Assembly: GCA_963667595.2 (NCBI GenBank)
Contig: CAXXWD010000001.1
Span: 124,001 to 188,000 of the forward strand
Direction: 5' to 3'
DNA: 64,000 nt
Source of the DNA: JAHJQZ01 sp963667595
Lineage (GTDB): Bacteria > Pseudomonadota > Alphaproteobacteria > Rhizobiales > Devosiaceae
Shown: positions 27,320-36,526 of the stretch, one piece after another
How positions within the stretch are numbered: position 1 is the stretch's first letter
Layout: each line of letters opens with the position of its first letter
Translations under genes and position numbers: made by a program
The notes under the pieces: generated by a model
Databases searched by the model: none
The model's input: the letters and a program-made list of their open reading frames with translations, nothing else
Told to the model about the DNA's origin: nothing

Positions 27320-28576
27320 TTAATAATCGTTAACCGCTCTGACGATGGCGTCGGCACCACCCTGGCCGGCGAACATGTCGGCGGCGGCGGCGTCAAGTGC
27401 CTGTCCCTGGTCATACGGCAGGGCAAGGTCGAAATAGGTCTGCACATAGGCAGCCTTGGCGGCAAAGTCGACGACGTCCTTGAGGAACGGCAGGTCGATC
27501 GCTTCAGCAGCGGCCGCGACCACCGGAATGGTGATCACCTTGTCCTTGATCATCTGCTCCTGGATTTCCTTGCTCGACAGGAAGTGCAGGAAATCGGCGC
27601 AGACATCGACATTCGGCGTGTTGCCGCACGAGAAGCCGTCACCACCACCGAGCATGGCGGACGGGTCACCCGCGCTGCCTTCGATGGCCGGGAAGGGGAA
27701 CCAGCCGATCTTGTCGGACAGATCCTCGTCGGTCAGGGATTGCATGACGCCGAAGTTCCAGGTGCCCTGAAGATTCATGGCAGCCTTGCCATTGGCGACC
27801 AGGCCGGCGGAACTGCCCGGACCCTGCTGGGCCGAGGTGCCGTTGAAGCCGATATTGAACGGTTCGGTCGCCAGGAAGTCGAGCGTTGCCTGCCCGGCAT
27901 CGATGAAGCACTGGTCGGTCAGCTTGCCGGCCTTGAGATCCGCCATCATGGCGTCCTTGCCGCAGGCACGCAGAGCAAAGATGTCATAGTAGAAAGCGTC
28001 GGGCCAACGGTCCTTGCCACCGAGTGCGATCGGGGCAACGCCAGCCGCCTTGAGCTTGTCGACGACGGCGCCGAGTTCACCCATCGTGGTGGGCAGTTCG
28101 GTGATGCCGACCTGCTCGAAGATGTCTTTACGATACCAGAAGCCGACGACGTGCATGGTGTAGGGCGCGCCAAGCTGCTTGCCATCCCAGGACCAGTTCT
28201 GGGCGGCGGCGCCAAGGTCGCCGATCCAGTCCTTGGTCTGCTCGGTAATGTCGGCAACCTTGCCGGTCTCGTAATAGGTTCCGAGAAGCGCGGCGCCCTG
28301 ATTGAAGAAGATGTCGGGCGGGTTGCCGGACTGGAATCCCAGGGTCAGTTTCTGGGTGATCTGTTCATTCTGGATCGGCGTGACTTTGATGGTCACATCC
28401 GGATTGGCGGCGTGATAGTCGTCCGCTGCCTTTTGGAAAATCCCCTTGAGGGGATCGGCGGTGGCATTGGTCCACCATTGCAGCGTCACGGGCTCTGCAA
28501 AGGCCGGAACGGCAGCCAAAGCCGCCAGCGATGCCACAAGCCCGGTCGTAAGCATCAAACGTGGATTAATTTTCAT
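27320..28576 (-). CDS. Sugar-binding periplasmic protein, extracellular solute-binding family 1
   Basis: 418 residues with signal peptide MKINPRLMLTTGLVASLAAL cleaved near AFAEP. The mature start EPVTLQWWTNATADPLKGIF and the later WPFPAIEGSAGDPSAMLGGG-like block (here WFPFPAIEGSAG) are typical of family 1 sugar binders. Start ATG 28576 has GGAGGACCC upstream; an earlier in-frame start at 28591 lies in that site. Directly upstream are a predicted promoter and an 18-bp perfect palindrome, so this gene probably starts its own transcript, separate from the ATPase gene 271 bp upstream. Tight packing with the two permeases follows. Confidence 0.87.
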   Translation of the reverse strand: MKINPRLMLTTGLVASLAALAAVPAFAEPVTLQWWTNATADPLKGIFQKAADDYHAANPDVTIKVTPIQNEQITQKLTLGFQSGNPPDIFFNQGAALLGTYYETGKVADITEQTKDWIGDLGAAAQNWSWDGKQLGAPYTMHVVGFWYRKDIFEQVGITELPTTMGELGAVVDKLKAAGVAPIALGGKDRWPDAFYYDIFALRACGKDAMMADLKAGKLTDQCFIDAGQATLDFLATEPFNIGFNGTSAQQGPGSSAGLVANGKAAMNLQGTWNFGVMQSLTDEDLSDKIGWFPFPAIEGSAGDPSAMLGGGDGFSCGNTPNVDVCADFLHFLSSKEIQEQMIKDKVITIPVVAAAAEAIDLPFLKDVVDFAAKAAYVQTYFDLALPYDQGQALDAAAADMFAGQGGADAIVRAVNDY

Positions 28577-28613
28577 ATTGGGTCCTCCCACCCTTGCTGT
28601 TTCTGCCGCGGTA

Positions 28614-28631
28614 TTGAGTTACGTAACTCAA
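28614..28631. promoter_or_regulatory. 18-bp perfect palindromic operator upstream of the sugar-binding gene
   Basis: TTGAGTTACGTAACTCAA is fully symmetrical with a central CG, the form of LacI-family operators. It lies 37 bp before the binding-protein start and just downstream of the predicted -10, so a bound repressor would block transcription. No LacI gene is adjacent; the one at 50894 has its own different operator sequence. Confidence 0.65.
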
Positions 28632-28643
28632 GCCAATCGAAAG

Positions 28644-28669
28644 GCTATACCTCGAGAAGGCACTGTCAA
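28644..28669 (-). promoter_or_regulatory. Predicted promoter for the binding-protein/permease genes
   Basis: Minus strand: TTGACA (28669-28664) and TATAGC (28649-28644). The spacer is only 14 bp, shorter than ideal, so the exact -10 is uncertain; the perfect -35 and the adjacent palindrome support a promoter here. Confidence 0.4.
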
Positions 28670-28847
28670 GAATTTCTCTATTACAATTAATTCCTGTCTT
28701 GCCAAGTTCGGTTTTAAACTCTCCCATCTGTTTCCGACGACTGTCACACCCGAAAACGCCACAGATTTCGCCCGTAGCGCCTTGTCTGAGTGGGTGCCGT
28801 CGAGACGAATTCGAACCATGAGTTTCGTTTCCTGATCAAGGCAGAAT

Positions 28848-29906
28848 TCAGGCAGCGATACGGCTTCCGTTTTCTCCGTCGAAGAGATGGACGGCGCCGG
28901 ACTTGGGCCGGATGCGGAGCATCTCGCCCGGTCGCGCCGAAATGCGTTCGCGGAAAGCGCCCGTGATTTCCCGCCCCGCGAGCCGGGCCACGACCTGGGT
29001 TTCGGATCCGGTCGGCTCGACGGTCAGGCTTTCGGCCGAAAGCCCCTGCGGATCGAGTTCGAAATGCTCGGGCCTGACACCCAGCGTCACGGGTTTTCCC
29101 GTCGCGCCGGCCAGCGCGGTTTCGAGCGCGAACTTCGTGCCGTCCGATGCGATGAAAGCACCGCCGTCAAGCGTGCCGGAGAAAACGTTCATGGCTGGCG
29201 AGCCGATGAAACCCGCGACAAAAAGATTGGCCGGCTTGTCGTAAAGATCGAGCGGCGAGCCGATCTGCTCGATGATGCCGTCATGCATCACCACGATCCG
29301 GTCCGCCATGGTCATGGCCTCGATCTGGTCGTGGGTCACATAGACCGTCGTGGTCTTGAGCTTTGTGTGGTTCTGCTCGATCTCGGAGCGCATCTGCACC
29401 CGAAGCTTGGCATCGAGATTGGAGAGCGGCTCGTCGAACAGAAACACTTCCGGCTTGCGCACGATGGCCCGCCCCATGGCCACGCGCTGGCGCTGTCCGC
29501 CGGACAGTTCCTTCGGATAGCGTTCCAGAAGGGATTCGAGGCCGAGAATGGAGGCGGCATCCAGAACGCGCGTCTTGCGTTCCGCCTTGTCCACCTTTTG
29601 CAGTTTGAGCGAAAAACCCATGTTTTCTTCGACCGTCATATGCGGATAAAGCGCATAGGACTGGAACACCATCGCGATATCGCGATCCTTTGGCGCCAGA
29701 TCGTTGACCACCCGGTCTCCGATGGAAATGTCACCCGAGGTAATGTCCTCAAGCCCGGCAATCATTCTGAGAAGTGTCGACTTTCCGCATCCGGAGGGCC
29801 CGACCAGCACGACGAATTCGCCTTCGTCAATCGTTAGGGAAACGCCATGCAGCACTTCCAGACTACCAAAACTCTTGCGCACATCGTTGATGTTGACGGC
29901 GCCCAT
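28848..29906 (-). CDS. Sugar ABC transporter ATP-binding protein, MalK/UgpC type
   Basis: 352-residue ATPase: Walker A GPSGCGKST, Q-loop MVFQSYALYPHMTVEENMGF, signature LSGGQRQRVAMGRAIV, Walker B VFLFDEPLSNLDA, switch VTHDQIEAMTMADR, then a C-terminal TOBE-type beta domain from about 240 (LGVRPEHFELDPQG). ATG 29906 has ACAGGAGAG upstream; the open frame to 30062 has no ribosome site. The gene precedes the binding protein by 271 bp containing a separate promoter and palindrome, so ATPase and the rest may be expressed independently, and this ATPase may serve more than one importer. Confidence 0.87.
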   Translation of the reverse strand: MGAVNINDVRKSFGSLEVLHGVSLTIDEGEFVVLVGPSGCGKSTLLRMIAGLEDITSGDISIGDRVVNDLAPKDRDIAMVFQSYALYPHMTVEENMGFSLKLQKVDKAERKTRVLDAASILGLESLLERYPKELSGGQRQRVAMGRAIVRKPEVFLFDEPLSNLDAKLRVQMRSEIEQNHTKLKTTTVYVTHDQIEAMTMADRIVVMHDGIIEQIGSPLDLYDKPANLFVAGFIGSPAMNVFSGTLDGGAFIASDGTKFALETALAGATGKPVTLGVRPEHFELDPQGLSAESLTVEPTGSETQVVARLAGREITGAFRERISARPGEMLRIRPKSGAVHLFDGENGSRIAA

Positions 29907-31167
29907 TCTACTCTCCTGTCGAAATCTGACTAAAAAACACTTTTTTCCGAAGCTATGAAACCATTCACCCGTTTTTTTCAAGATTGGCGTCGCCTGCCAA
30001 ATCTTCATCGACGGCACATTGCGGCAAAAAACTGCCTCGTAAAGACACAAGAAATCAAACAACGCCGAACAGATCGTACGGCATAATCCGCGCGTTTCTC
30101 ATCTTGTACCAGCGCCTTACCGTCGAAACTCGGCCTCTCAGTTCGACGGTCTGCACGGTCGGAATGCCGTTTTCGCAACTGGTATGTCACGTCACAGAGC
30201 TTTGGAGAAAACGAGTGGCATCCCGCTCCGATCCGGTTCGTACGCCCGGCGCAAAACCCTGCCGGCGACAGAACCACAGGTGATTCGTCCGGGTTATTTG
30301 GTGCCGGCGAAACCGGCAAGTAATACCCTTGTTTCGCCTCCGGAATTTCGTTTCCGTTTCCGGTCAAATCCGCGTACCGGATCGCCGGTTCCGGTTCAGA
30401 TATCGTGTCGCACCATCCTTTTTGCAGATGACGGGTCTGACGTCTGCATAGCGTGATCGTCCAGTTCGCCTTTTCGCCGTACCTGGACCCGAAAGGAAAA
30501 TCGTCCTTAAGCCCCGACAAGGTCCGACAGTTTCGGACGTCACCTGAAAAGTCGAATACTGGCTCGGATTTATCCGTTTCCGCGTCGGATCGCACGACCC
30601 TTCGGGTACCGCACAACATCACAACATGATGTCGCAATATCCCGGATCGCCGGCCTTACGGCCCCGTCCGACACCTCCTTGACCCCACCATGTCGAACTG
30701 GAAACGGCCTGTGCGGATCGGGCCGGATGCCGCTTCGTTTCGTGCCGAGTCGCATGTCTTGCCGGGATCGAACCGCCTTGCGACATAGTCGCGCGTCAAG
30801 TTCGACTGCATTCGCCGGTCGTCTCCAAAGTACGAGAACGCACAACGTTCTATTTCCTGGATGAAAATCCGTTTCGCCTTTGAAAATCGTACAAACAGAG
30901 TTGGAAATATGAGAGTCTACCATGCTAGACTACCACAATTGATGCTCGGTAACGGGTTTAACGATGCAGCAGGATTATCCATACAAATAACCAAACGTTG
31001 CATACGTGCCCACCTGAATTTCCCCTAGCATTTGAGTGAGGGTGTTCCGTTGTTTTCTATTCAGTCATGCGACGCGGCAACGAAAACCTCGTATCGGGAA
31101 GTTCGGGCAACACCGCGTGTCTGTCCGATTAACAGACTAGAGACTTCATATCTTTTGGGAGGAATAC
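29907..31167. other. 1.26-kb gene-poor divergent region
   Basis: No open frame here has both a ribosome site and protein-like composition. The longest (30005-30637, minus) has no recognisable family, signal or domain. Small symmetrical elements occur, for example GTCTA-N6-TAGAC at 30915-30930. The region must hold the promoters for the MalK-type gene (leftward) and chvE (rightward). The middle is unusually rich in short CCGG and TTCCG words. It may hold a decayed gene, an untranslated RNA or a long regulatory region. Confidence 0.4.
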
Positions 31168-32226
31168 ATGAAGAAACTCATCAGCTTGCTGGCACTCGCC
31201 GCACTTGGTGTCGGCTTGGCGGCCAGCGCTGCGCCGGCTCAGGATCTCGTCGGCATCGCCATGCCGACCAAGTCGTCGTCGCGCTGGATTTCCGACGGCG
31301 AAAGCATGGTCAAGGCGTTCGAGGAGATGGGCTACAAGACCGATCTTCAGTTTGCCGAGGATGATATCCCGAACCAGCTCGCCCAGATCGAGAACATGGT
31401 CACCAAGGGCTCCAAGGCCCTCGTGATCGGCGCCATTGACGGCACGACCCTCTCCGACATTCTGGCCAAGGCCCATGAAGCCGGCGTCAAGGTGCTCGCC
31501 TATGACCGTCTGATCCGTCAGTCGCCCGACGTCGACTATTATGCGACGTTCGACAACTTCCAGGTCGGCGTGCTTCAGGCCAACTCGCTGGTCGAAGGCC
31601 TCAAGACCCGCTTCGGCGACGTGCATCCGTGGAACATCGAACTGTTCGGCGGCTCACCGGACGACAACAACGCCTACTTCTTCTATGACGGCGCTATGTC
31701 CGTTTTGCAGCCGATGATCGACGCCGGCGACATCATCGTGCAGTCCGGTCAGTTCGGCATGGACAAGGTCGGCACGCTGCGCTGGGACGGCGCGGTCGCG
31801 CAGGCCCGCATGGACAATCTTCTGTCCGCTTTCTACACCGACAAGAAGATCCAGGGCGTGCTGGCTCCCTATGACGGCCTTTCCCGCGGCATCATCTCCT
31901 CCCTCAAGGGCATCGGCTACGAGCCCGGTCCGGAAATGCCGATCGTGACCGGTCAGGACGCCGAACTTCCGTCCATCAAGGGCATGGTTGCCGGCGAGCA
32001 GTATTCGACGGTGTTCAAGGACACCCGCGACCTGGCCGCCGCCGCCGCCAAGATGGTCGACGCCATGATGAAGGGCGAGGAGCCCGAGGTTAACGACACC
32101 ACGACCTACGAAAACGGCGTGAAGATCGTTCCCTCGAACCTGCTCGTTCCGTACTCCATCGGTCCGAACGACATCCACATCCTGGTCGACAGTGGCTACT
32201 ACACTCAGGACCAGATCGACAATTAG
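31168..32226 (+). CDS. chvE: Multiple-monosaccharide periplasmic binding protein, ChvE type
   Basis: 352 residues with signal peptide MKKLISLLALAALGVGLAAS, cleaved near APAQD. The mature protein matches Agrobacterium ChvE closely in its known blocks: VGIAMPTKSSSRWISDG, LAQIENMVTKGSKALVIG, IDGTTLSD, YYATFDNFQVGVLQA and NIELFGGSPDDNNAYFFYDG. ChvE binds aldoses such as glucose, galactose, arabinose and xylose, and in Agrobacterium also works with the VirA sensor; only the transport role is supported here. GGGAGGAATAC is the ribosome site. First gene of chvE-gguA-gguB. Confidence 0.9.
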   Translation: MKKLISLLALAALGVGLAASAAPAQDLVGIAMPTKSSSRWISDGESMVKAFEEMGYKTDLQFAEDDIPNQLAQIENMVTKGSKALVIGAIDGTTLSDILAKAHEAGVKVLAYDRLIRQSPDVDYYATFDNFQVGVLQANSLVEGLKTRFGDVHPWNIELFGGSPDDNNAYFFYDGAMSVLQPMIDAGDIIVQSGQFGMDKVGTLRWDGAVAQARMDNLLSAFYTDKKIQGVLAPYDGLSRGIISSLKGIGYEPGPEMPIVTGQDAELPSIKGMVAGEQYSTVFKDTRDLAAAAAKMVDAMMKGEEPEVNDTTTYENGVKIVPSNLLVPYSIGPNDIHILVDSGYYTQDQIDN

Positions 32227-32242
32227 TCCTCCCGCGTGTTGG

Positions 32243-32268
32243 CGGGGCCCAGTGAATGCTGGGCCCCG
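32243..32268 (+). terminator. Intra-operon hairpin after chvE
   Basis: Perfect 10-bp arms CGGGGCCCAG (32243-32252) and CTGGGCCCCG (32259-32268), 6-nt loop, no T-tract. It is 17 bp after the chvE stop and 142 bp before gguA. More likely an mRNA 3'-end protector or weak attenuator than a full terminator. Confidence 0.55.
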
Positions 32269-32409
32269 TGCGCGATTGAGGCGGCAGACCGGACCGAGAA
32301 CTTCATCCACGCCCACTCCCGATCGTCGCGTCACCCGATGTGACGTGCTGGCCCTGGTGTATCGGGATGCTCTTGTCGTCCGAAGCCTCTGGCCAGATCG
32401 AGTAAGACC

Positions 32410-33939
32410 ATGCAGCCCATCCTAGAAATGCGGGACATCACCAAGACCTTCCCGGGCGTCAATGCCCTGTCGGAAGTCAATCTCACGGTCATGCCCGGTG
32501 AAATTCACGGTATCGTTGGCGAAAACGGTGCCGGCAAATCGACGCTGATGAACGTTCTGTCCGGCGTCTATCCGCACGGCACCTATTCCGGCGACATCGT
32601 TTTCGAAGGCAAGCCGCGCGCCTTCCATGCCATTTCCGACAGCGAAGACGTCGGTATCATCATCATCCATCAGGAACTGGCGCTGGTTCCCCTGCTTTCG
32701 ATCGCCGAGAACCTGTTTCTCGGCCACGAGACCGGCAAGTTCGGCGTCATCGACTGGTACGAAGCCTTTTCGCGGTCCAAGGAGCTTCTTGCCAAGGTCG
32801 GCCTGAGCGAAAACCCGGACACCCTGGTCGACACCCTCGGCACCGGCAAGCAGCAGCTCGTCGAAATCGCCAAGGCGCTCGGCAAGAAGGTCAAGCTTTT
32901 GATCCTCGACGAGCCGACGTCGAGTCTCAACGAGCGCGATTCCGACGCCCTGCTCGCCCTTTTGAGCGATTTCCGCGATCACGGCATGGCGTCCATCCTG
33001 ATCACCCACAAGCTGGGTGAAGTGCTGAAGGTCGCCGACCAGATCACGGTTCTGCGCGATGGCCAGACCGTCGCCAATTTCAACTGCCACGCCGAAAAGA
33101 TCGACGAAGACCAGATCATCAAGGCCATGGTCGGTCGCGATCTGACCGATCGCTATCCGCCGCGCCACGCCACGATCGGCGAACCGGTTTTCGAAGTGAA
33201 GAACTGGAACGTCTATCACCCGCAGCACGGGGACCGCAAAGCGATCAAGGACGTCAGCCTCAACGTGCGCGCCGGCGAGGTGGTCGGCATTTCCGGGCTG
33301 ATGGGCTCGGGCCGCACCGAGCTGGCCATGTCGCTGTTCGGACGCTCCTGGGGACAACGCATCACCGGCGACGTCCTGATCCACGGCAAGCCGGTCGACG
33401 TGTCGACCATCCCCAAGGCGATGGCTGCGGGGTTCGCCTATGCCACCGAGGACCGCAAGACCTACGGTCTGGTGCTGATCGACCACATCAAGCACAACAT
33501 CACCCTGGCCAACCTCAACAACGTCTCCTCGAAGATGATCATCAACGACGTCAAGGAGATCACCACGGCGAACAAGTATCGCAAGGAGGTCGGCATCCGC
33601 TCTTCGAGCATCTACCAGGTGACCAACAACCTGTCGGGCGGCAACCAGCAGAAGGTCGTTCTGTCCAAATGGCTATTCGCCGGCCCGGACGTACTCATTC
33701 TCGACGAGCCGACCCGTGGCATCGACGTCGGCGCCAAATATGAAATTCACAGCCTTATCAACAACCTCGCCGAAGCCGGAAAGGCCATCATCGTGATTTC
33801 TTCGGAAATGCCCGAACTACTGGGCGTCACCGACCGGATCTACGTGATGAACGAGGGGAGCATCGTGGCCGAGATGGCCGCCAAGGACGCATCGCAGGAA
33901 AAGATCATGCATGCGATCATGGATTCGTGGGAGCACTGA
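32410..33939 (+). CDS. gguA: Multiple-sugar ABC transporter ATP-binding protein, GguA/MmsA type
   Basis: 509 residues with two ATPase domains, as in RbsA/XylG. Domain 1 has GENGAGKST and Walker B LLILDEPTSSLN; its signature is the altered GTGKQQLVEIAKAL usual for this family. Domain 2 has the degenerate Walker A GLMGSGRTE, a proper signature LSGGNQQKVVLSKWL and Walker B VLILDEPTRGIDVGA. One competent composite site is expected. It follows chvE after a hairpin and ends 1 bp before gguB. Provides the intact reference for the remnant at 3986-4208. Confidence 0.88.
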   Translation: MQPILEMRDITKTFPGVNALSEVNLTVMPGEIHGIVGENGAGKSTLMNVLSGVYPHGTYSGDIVFEGKPRAFHAISDSEDVGIIIIHQELALVPLLSIAENLFLGHETGKFGVIDWYEAFSRSKELLAKVGLSENPDTLVDTLGTGKQQLVEIAKALGKKVKLLILDEPTSSLNERDSDALLALLSDFRDHGMASILITHKLGEVLKVADQITVLRDGQTVANFNCHAEKIDEDQIIKAMVGRDLTDRYPPRHATIGEPVFEVKNWNVYHPQHGDRKAIKDVSLNVRAGEVVGISGLMGSGRTELAMSLFGRSWGQRITGDVLIHGKPVDVSTIPKAMAAGFAYATEDRKTYGLVLIDHIKHNITLANLNNVSSKMIINDVKEITTANKYRKEVGIRSSSIYQVTNNLSGGNQQKVVLSKWLFAGPDVLILDEPTRGIDVGAKYEIHSLINNLAEAGKAIIVISSEMPELLGVTDRIYVMNEGSIVAEMAAKDASQEKIMHAIMDSWEH

Positions 33940-33940
33940 A

Positions 33941-35146
33941 ATGACGGACGTTGCAGCGCAAAACAAGAAATCAAGCAACTGGATGAAGTACGTCCAGTCC
34001 AACATTCGTGACTATGTGCTCCTGATCGCGCTTCTGGCGATCATGATCTACTTCCAGTTCACGACCAACGGCACACTGTTCATGCCGGTCAACATGACCA
34101 ACATCATCCTGCAGAACAGCTATATCGTCATCATGGCCCTCGGCATGTTGCTGGTGATCGTGGCCGGCCATATCGACCTTTCGGTCGGGTCGGTCTGCGG
34201 CTTTATCGGCGCCGTCGCCGCCGTGCTCATGGTGCAGATGAAGCTCGATCCGCTCGTGTCCGTCATCGCCTGCCTGGCGCTCGGCGGCGTCATCGGGGCG
34301 GCACAGGGCTATTTCGTCGCCTACCACCGCATTCCGGCCTTCATCGTGACACTGGCCGGCATGCTGATCTTCAAGGGCCTGGCCCTTGCGGTTCTGGGCG
34401 GTGCCTCGGTCGGCCCGTTCCCGAAGTCCTTCCAGCTTCTCAGCTCCGGCTATGTGCCGGATCTCATCGACTTCCAGATCAACGGCAAGCCGTTCAACCT
34501 TCTGGCCCTTATCGTCGGCATCGTGGTGACGGCCCTTCTGGTCTGGATGAACATGCGCGAACGCATCAACCAGAAAAAGCACGGCCTGGCCGAGGAACCG
34601 GAAGCCATCTTCTGGGGCCGCAACGCCCTGATCGCCGTCGGCTTTATCGGCTTCACCTATCTGATGGCCAACTACAAGGGCCTGCCGAACGTTCTGATCG
34701 TCATGTTCATCCTCATCGCCCTGTTCATGTTCCTCACGACCAGCACCACCTTCGGGCGCCGCATCTATGCCGTCGGCGGCAACCTCAAGGCAGCCAAGCT
34801 GTCCGGCATCAATACCGAAGCCCTGCTGTTCTGGACCTTCACCATCATGGGCGTGCTGTCCGGGCTTGCCGGCCTGATCTTCGCGGCGCGCCTCAACGTT
34901 GCCACCCCGAAGGCCGGTCTCGGCTTCGAACTCGACGTCATTGCAGCCTGTTTCATCGGCGGCGCGGCGACGACCGGTGGCGTCGGCAAGGTGATCGGCG
35001 CGGTCATCGGCGCCTTCATCATGGGCGTGATGAACAACGGCATGTCGATCATGGGGATCGGCATCGACTGGCAGCAGGTCATCAAGGGCATGGTGCTTCT
35101 ACTCGCCGTGTTCATGGACAACTATTACAAGCAGAAGCAGGGCTAA
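33941..35146 (+). CDS. gguB: Multiple-sugar ABC transporter permease, GguB/MmsB type
   Basis: 401-residue inner-membrane protein of the branched-chain/ribose permease superfamily, about ten helices. Blocks seen: NTNIILQNSYIVIMALGMLL-like NMTNIILQNSYIVIMALG, VAGHIDLSVGSVCGFIGA and, late, FIGGAATTGGVGKVIGAVIG. The loop YAVGGNLKAAKLSGINTEAL couples to the ATPase. It has the extra cytoplasmic segment (about 215-245) found in XylH/GguB and not in RbsC, consistent with the ChvE partner. ATG 33941 follows gguA by 1 bp. A strong terminator follows. Confidence 0.88.
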   Translation: MTDVAAQNKKSSNWMKYVQSNIRDYVLLIALLAIMIYFQFTTNGTLFMPVNMTNIILQNSYIVIMALGMLLVIVAGHIDLSVGSVCGFIGAVAAVLMVQMKLDPLVSVIACLALGGVIGAAQGYFVAYHRIPAFIVTLAGMLIFKGLALAVLGGASVGPFPKSFQLLSSGYVPDLIDFQINGKPFNLLALIVGIVVTALLVWMNMRERINQKKHGLAEEPEAIFWGRNALIAVGFIGFTYLMANYKGLPNVLIVMFILIALFMFLTTSTTFGRRIYAVGGNLKAAKLSGINTEALLFWTFTIMGVLSGLAGLIFAARLNVATPKAGLGFELDVIAACFIGGAATTGGVGKVIGAVIGAFIMGVMNNGMSIMGIGIDWQQVIKGMVLLLAVFMDNYYKQKQG

Positions 35147-35193
35147 CCTCCGCGCGCCGGGATTTCCCCTGCGCGTCGTGTCCTGTTATCAAG

Positions 35194-35228
35194 ACCCCCG
35201 CCTTTGTGAGGTGGGGGTTTTGATTTTC
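35194..35228 (+). terminator. Rho-independent terminator after gguB
   Basis: CCCCCGCCT pairs with AGGTGGGGG (one G-T pair), directly followed by TTTTGATTTT. Located 48 bp past the gguB stop. Confidence 0.8.
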
Positions 35229-35312
35229 CTTCCGGCGATCCTTTCAAAATGCGTTTCGCGCGTTTTGACGCATCGTTTCGATCACGGATTCTGTTGAGGT
35301 CCGGCGAGCGGC

Positions 35313-35325
35313 TTGATTAAATCAA
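35313..35325. promoter_or_regulatory. Inverted repeat TTGATT-A-AATCAA upstream of the ArsR-type regulator
   Basis: Symmetrical 13-bp element in the AT-rich promoter zone 55 bp before the regulator start codon. ArsR-type repressors often bind such short AT-rich palindromes at their own promoter; autoregulation is inferred. Confidence 0.4.
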
Positions 35326-35379
35326 AATATCTGATACATAAAATCCGGCGCAAACGCCTCGAACTAGGAGAGTCTTTTT

Positions 35380-36309
35380 TTGGCCCGCAATTTTCTCGTG
35401 GTCGACCCGGAGGATGGATCGGACGTTCTCAAAGGTCTCGCGTCTCCTGCCCGCGTTCGTATTCTAAAGCTGCTTCATGACGAAGGCGCGATGAATATCA
35501 ACGATATTGCCGCTCATCTTGGTCTGCCGCAATCGACGGTTTCGTCCAACATGGCGCTTCTGGAGAAGGCCCAGCTCATCCGCACCGAGGTGCAGAAGGC
35601 GCGCAAGGGAAACCAGAAGATCTGTCACCTGACCTTCGACGAAGTGCTGATCGCCTTCAAGGACGGGTTCAAGAAAGCGCAGGACGACGGTATCGAAGTC
35701 TCCATGCCGATCGGCCTTTATACCAGCTACGAGGTCACGGCGCCGTGCGGGTTGTGCACGTCCGAAGGCATCGTGGGATTGCTCGACGTCCCGGATTCCT
35801 TTCTCGATCCGTCCCGCATGAAGGCCGGCCTTTTGTGGCTGACGCGTGGCTATATCGAATACCAGTTTCCCAACAACGCCAAGCTGACCAACACCGATCT
35901 CGACTCCATTTCCTTTTCGATGGAACTGAGTTCCGAAGTGCCGGGCACCAGCGCCGACTGGCCGTCGGACATCACCCTGACCGTCAATGGCATCGACATC
36001 GGCACCTGGACCTCGCCGGGCGATTTCGGCGACAAGCGCGGCGTCTACACGCCGGACTGGTGGAAGCTCAAGGGGTCGCAATACGGCAAGCTCAAGAACT
36101 GGCGCGTCGGCCAGAACGGCACCTATGTCGACGGTGTCCGGATTTCCGAAGTCTCGCTCGACGATCTCAACATCTCGGGCCATCACTCGATCCGGCTCAG
36201 GATCGGCGTGCATCAGGACGCCAAGCATCCCGGCGGGCTCAATATCTTCGGACGCGGTTTCGGTAATTACGACCAGGATATCATCCTGCGCCTCAACGCG
36301 AAGCGCTGA
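35380..36309 (+). CDS. ArsR-type HTH regulator with large C-terminal beta-rich domain
   Basis: 309 residues. Residues 15-100 form an ArsR-like winged helix: LKGLASPARVRILKLLHDEG, then INDIAAHLGLPQSTVSSNMA. From about 115 a second domain of nearly 200 residues follows, including a CGLC cysteine pair in VTAPCGLCTSEG, FSMELSSEVPG, YTPDWWKLKGSQYGKLKNW, and a conserved-looking end GGLNIFGRGFGNYDQDIILRL. This part is unlike metal-binding ArsR proteins and looks like a beta-sandwich ligand domain. Start TTG 35380 has AGGAGAG upstream. The gene directly follows the chvE-gguAB operon on the same strand, so it is a candidate sugar-responsive regulator of it. Ligand unknown. Confidence 0.75.
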   Translation: MARNFLVVDPEDGSDVLKGLASPARVRILKLLHDEGAMNINDIAAHLGLPQSTVSSNMALLEKAQLIRTEVQKARKGNQKICHLTFDEVLIAFKDGFKKAQDDGIEVSMPIGLYTSYEVTAPCGLCTSEGIVGLLDVPDSFLDPSRMKAGLLWLTRGYIEYQFPNNAKLTNTDLDSISFSMELSSEVPGTSADWPSDITLTVNGIDIGTWTSPGDFGDKRGVYTPDWWKLKGSQYGKLKNWRVGQNGTYVDGVRISEVSLDDLNISGHHSIRLRIGVHQDAKHPGGLNIFGRGFGNYDQDIILRLNAKR

Positions 36310-36526
36310 CACAATTCTTTGTCGTTGCCAAAAGCCCTCGGGCTTGAAACATGGGCGGTGACGCCATCCACGAGCCAGCGCACTTGACCGCGCTGGGTTC
36401 AAGGATATCGGGCCATAACCCAGTTGAGCGTCCGCTCGGTTCGAGCTGATGAATGGCATTTTATGCTTTTTGAAAACGCGACAGTGATCGGACACGCATT
36501 AGGCTGGTAACGGTCCGGACTCCTGA

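Noticed and set aside
30005..30637. 210-codon minus-strand frame in the gene-poor region
   Set aside because: No ribosome site, no domain, odd composition (many Arg and Cys); kept only as part of the unexplained region.
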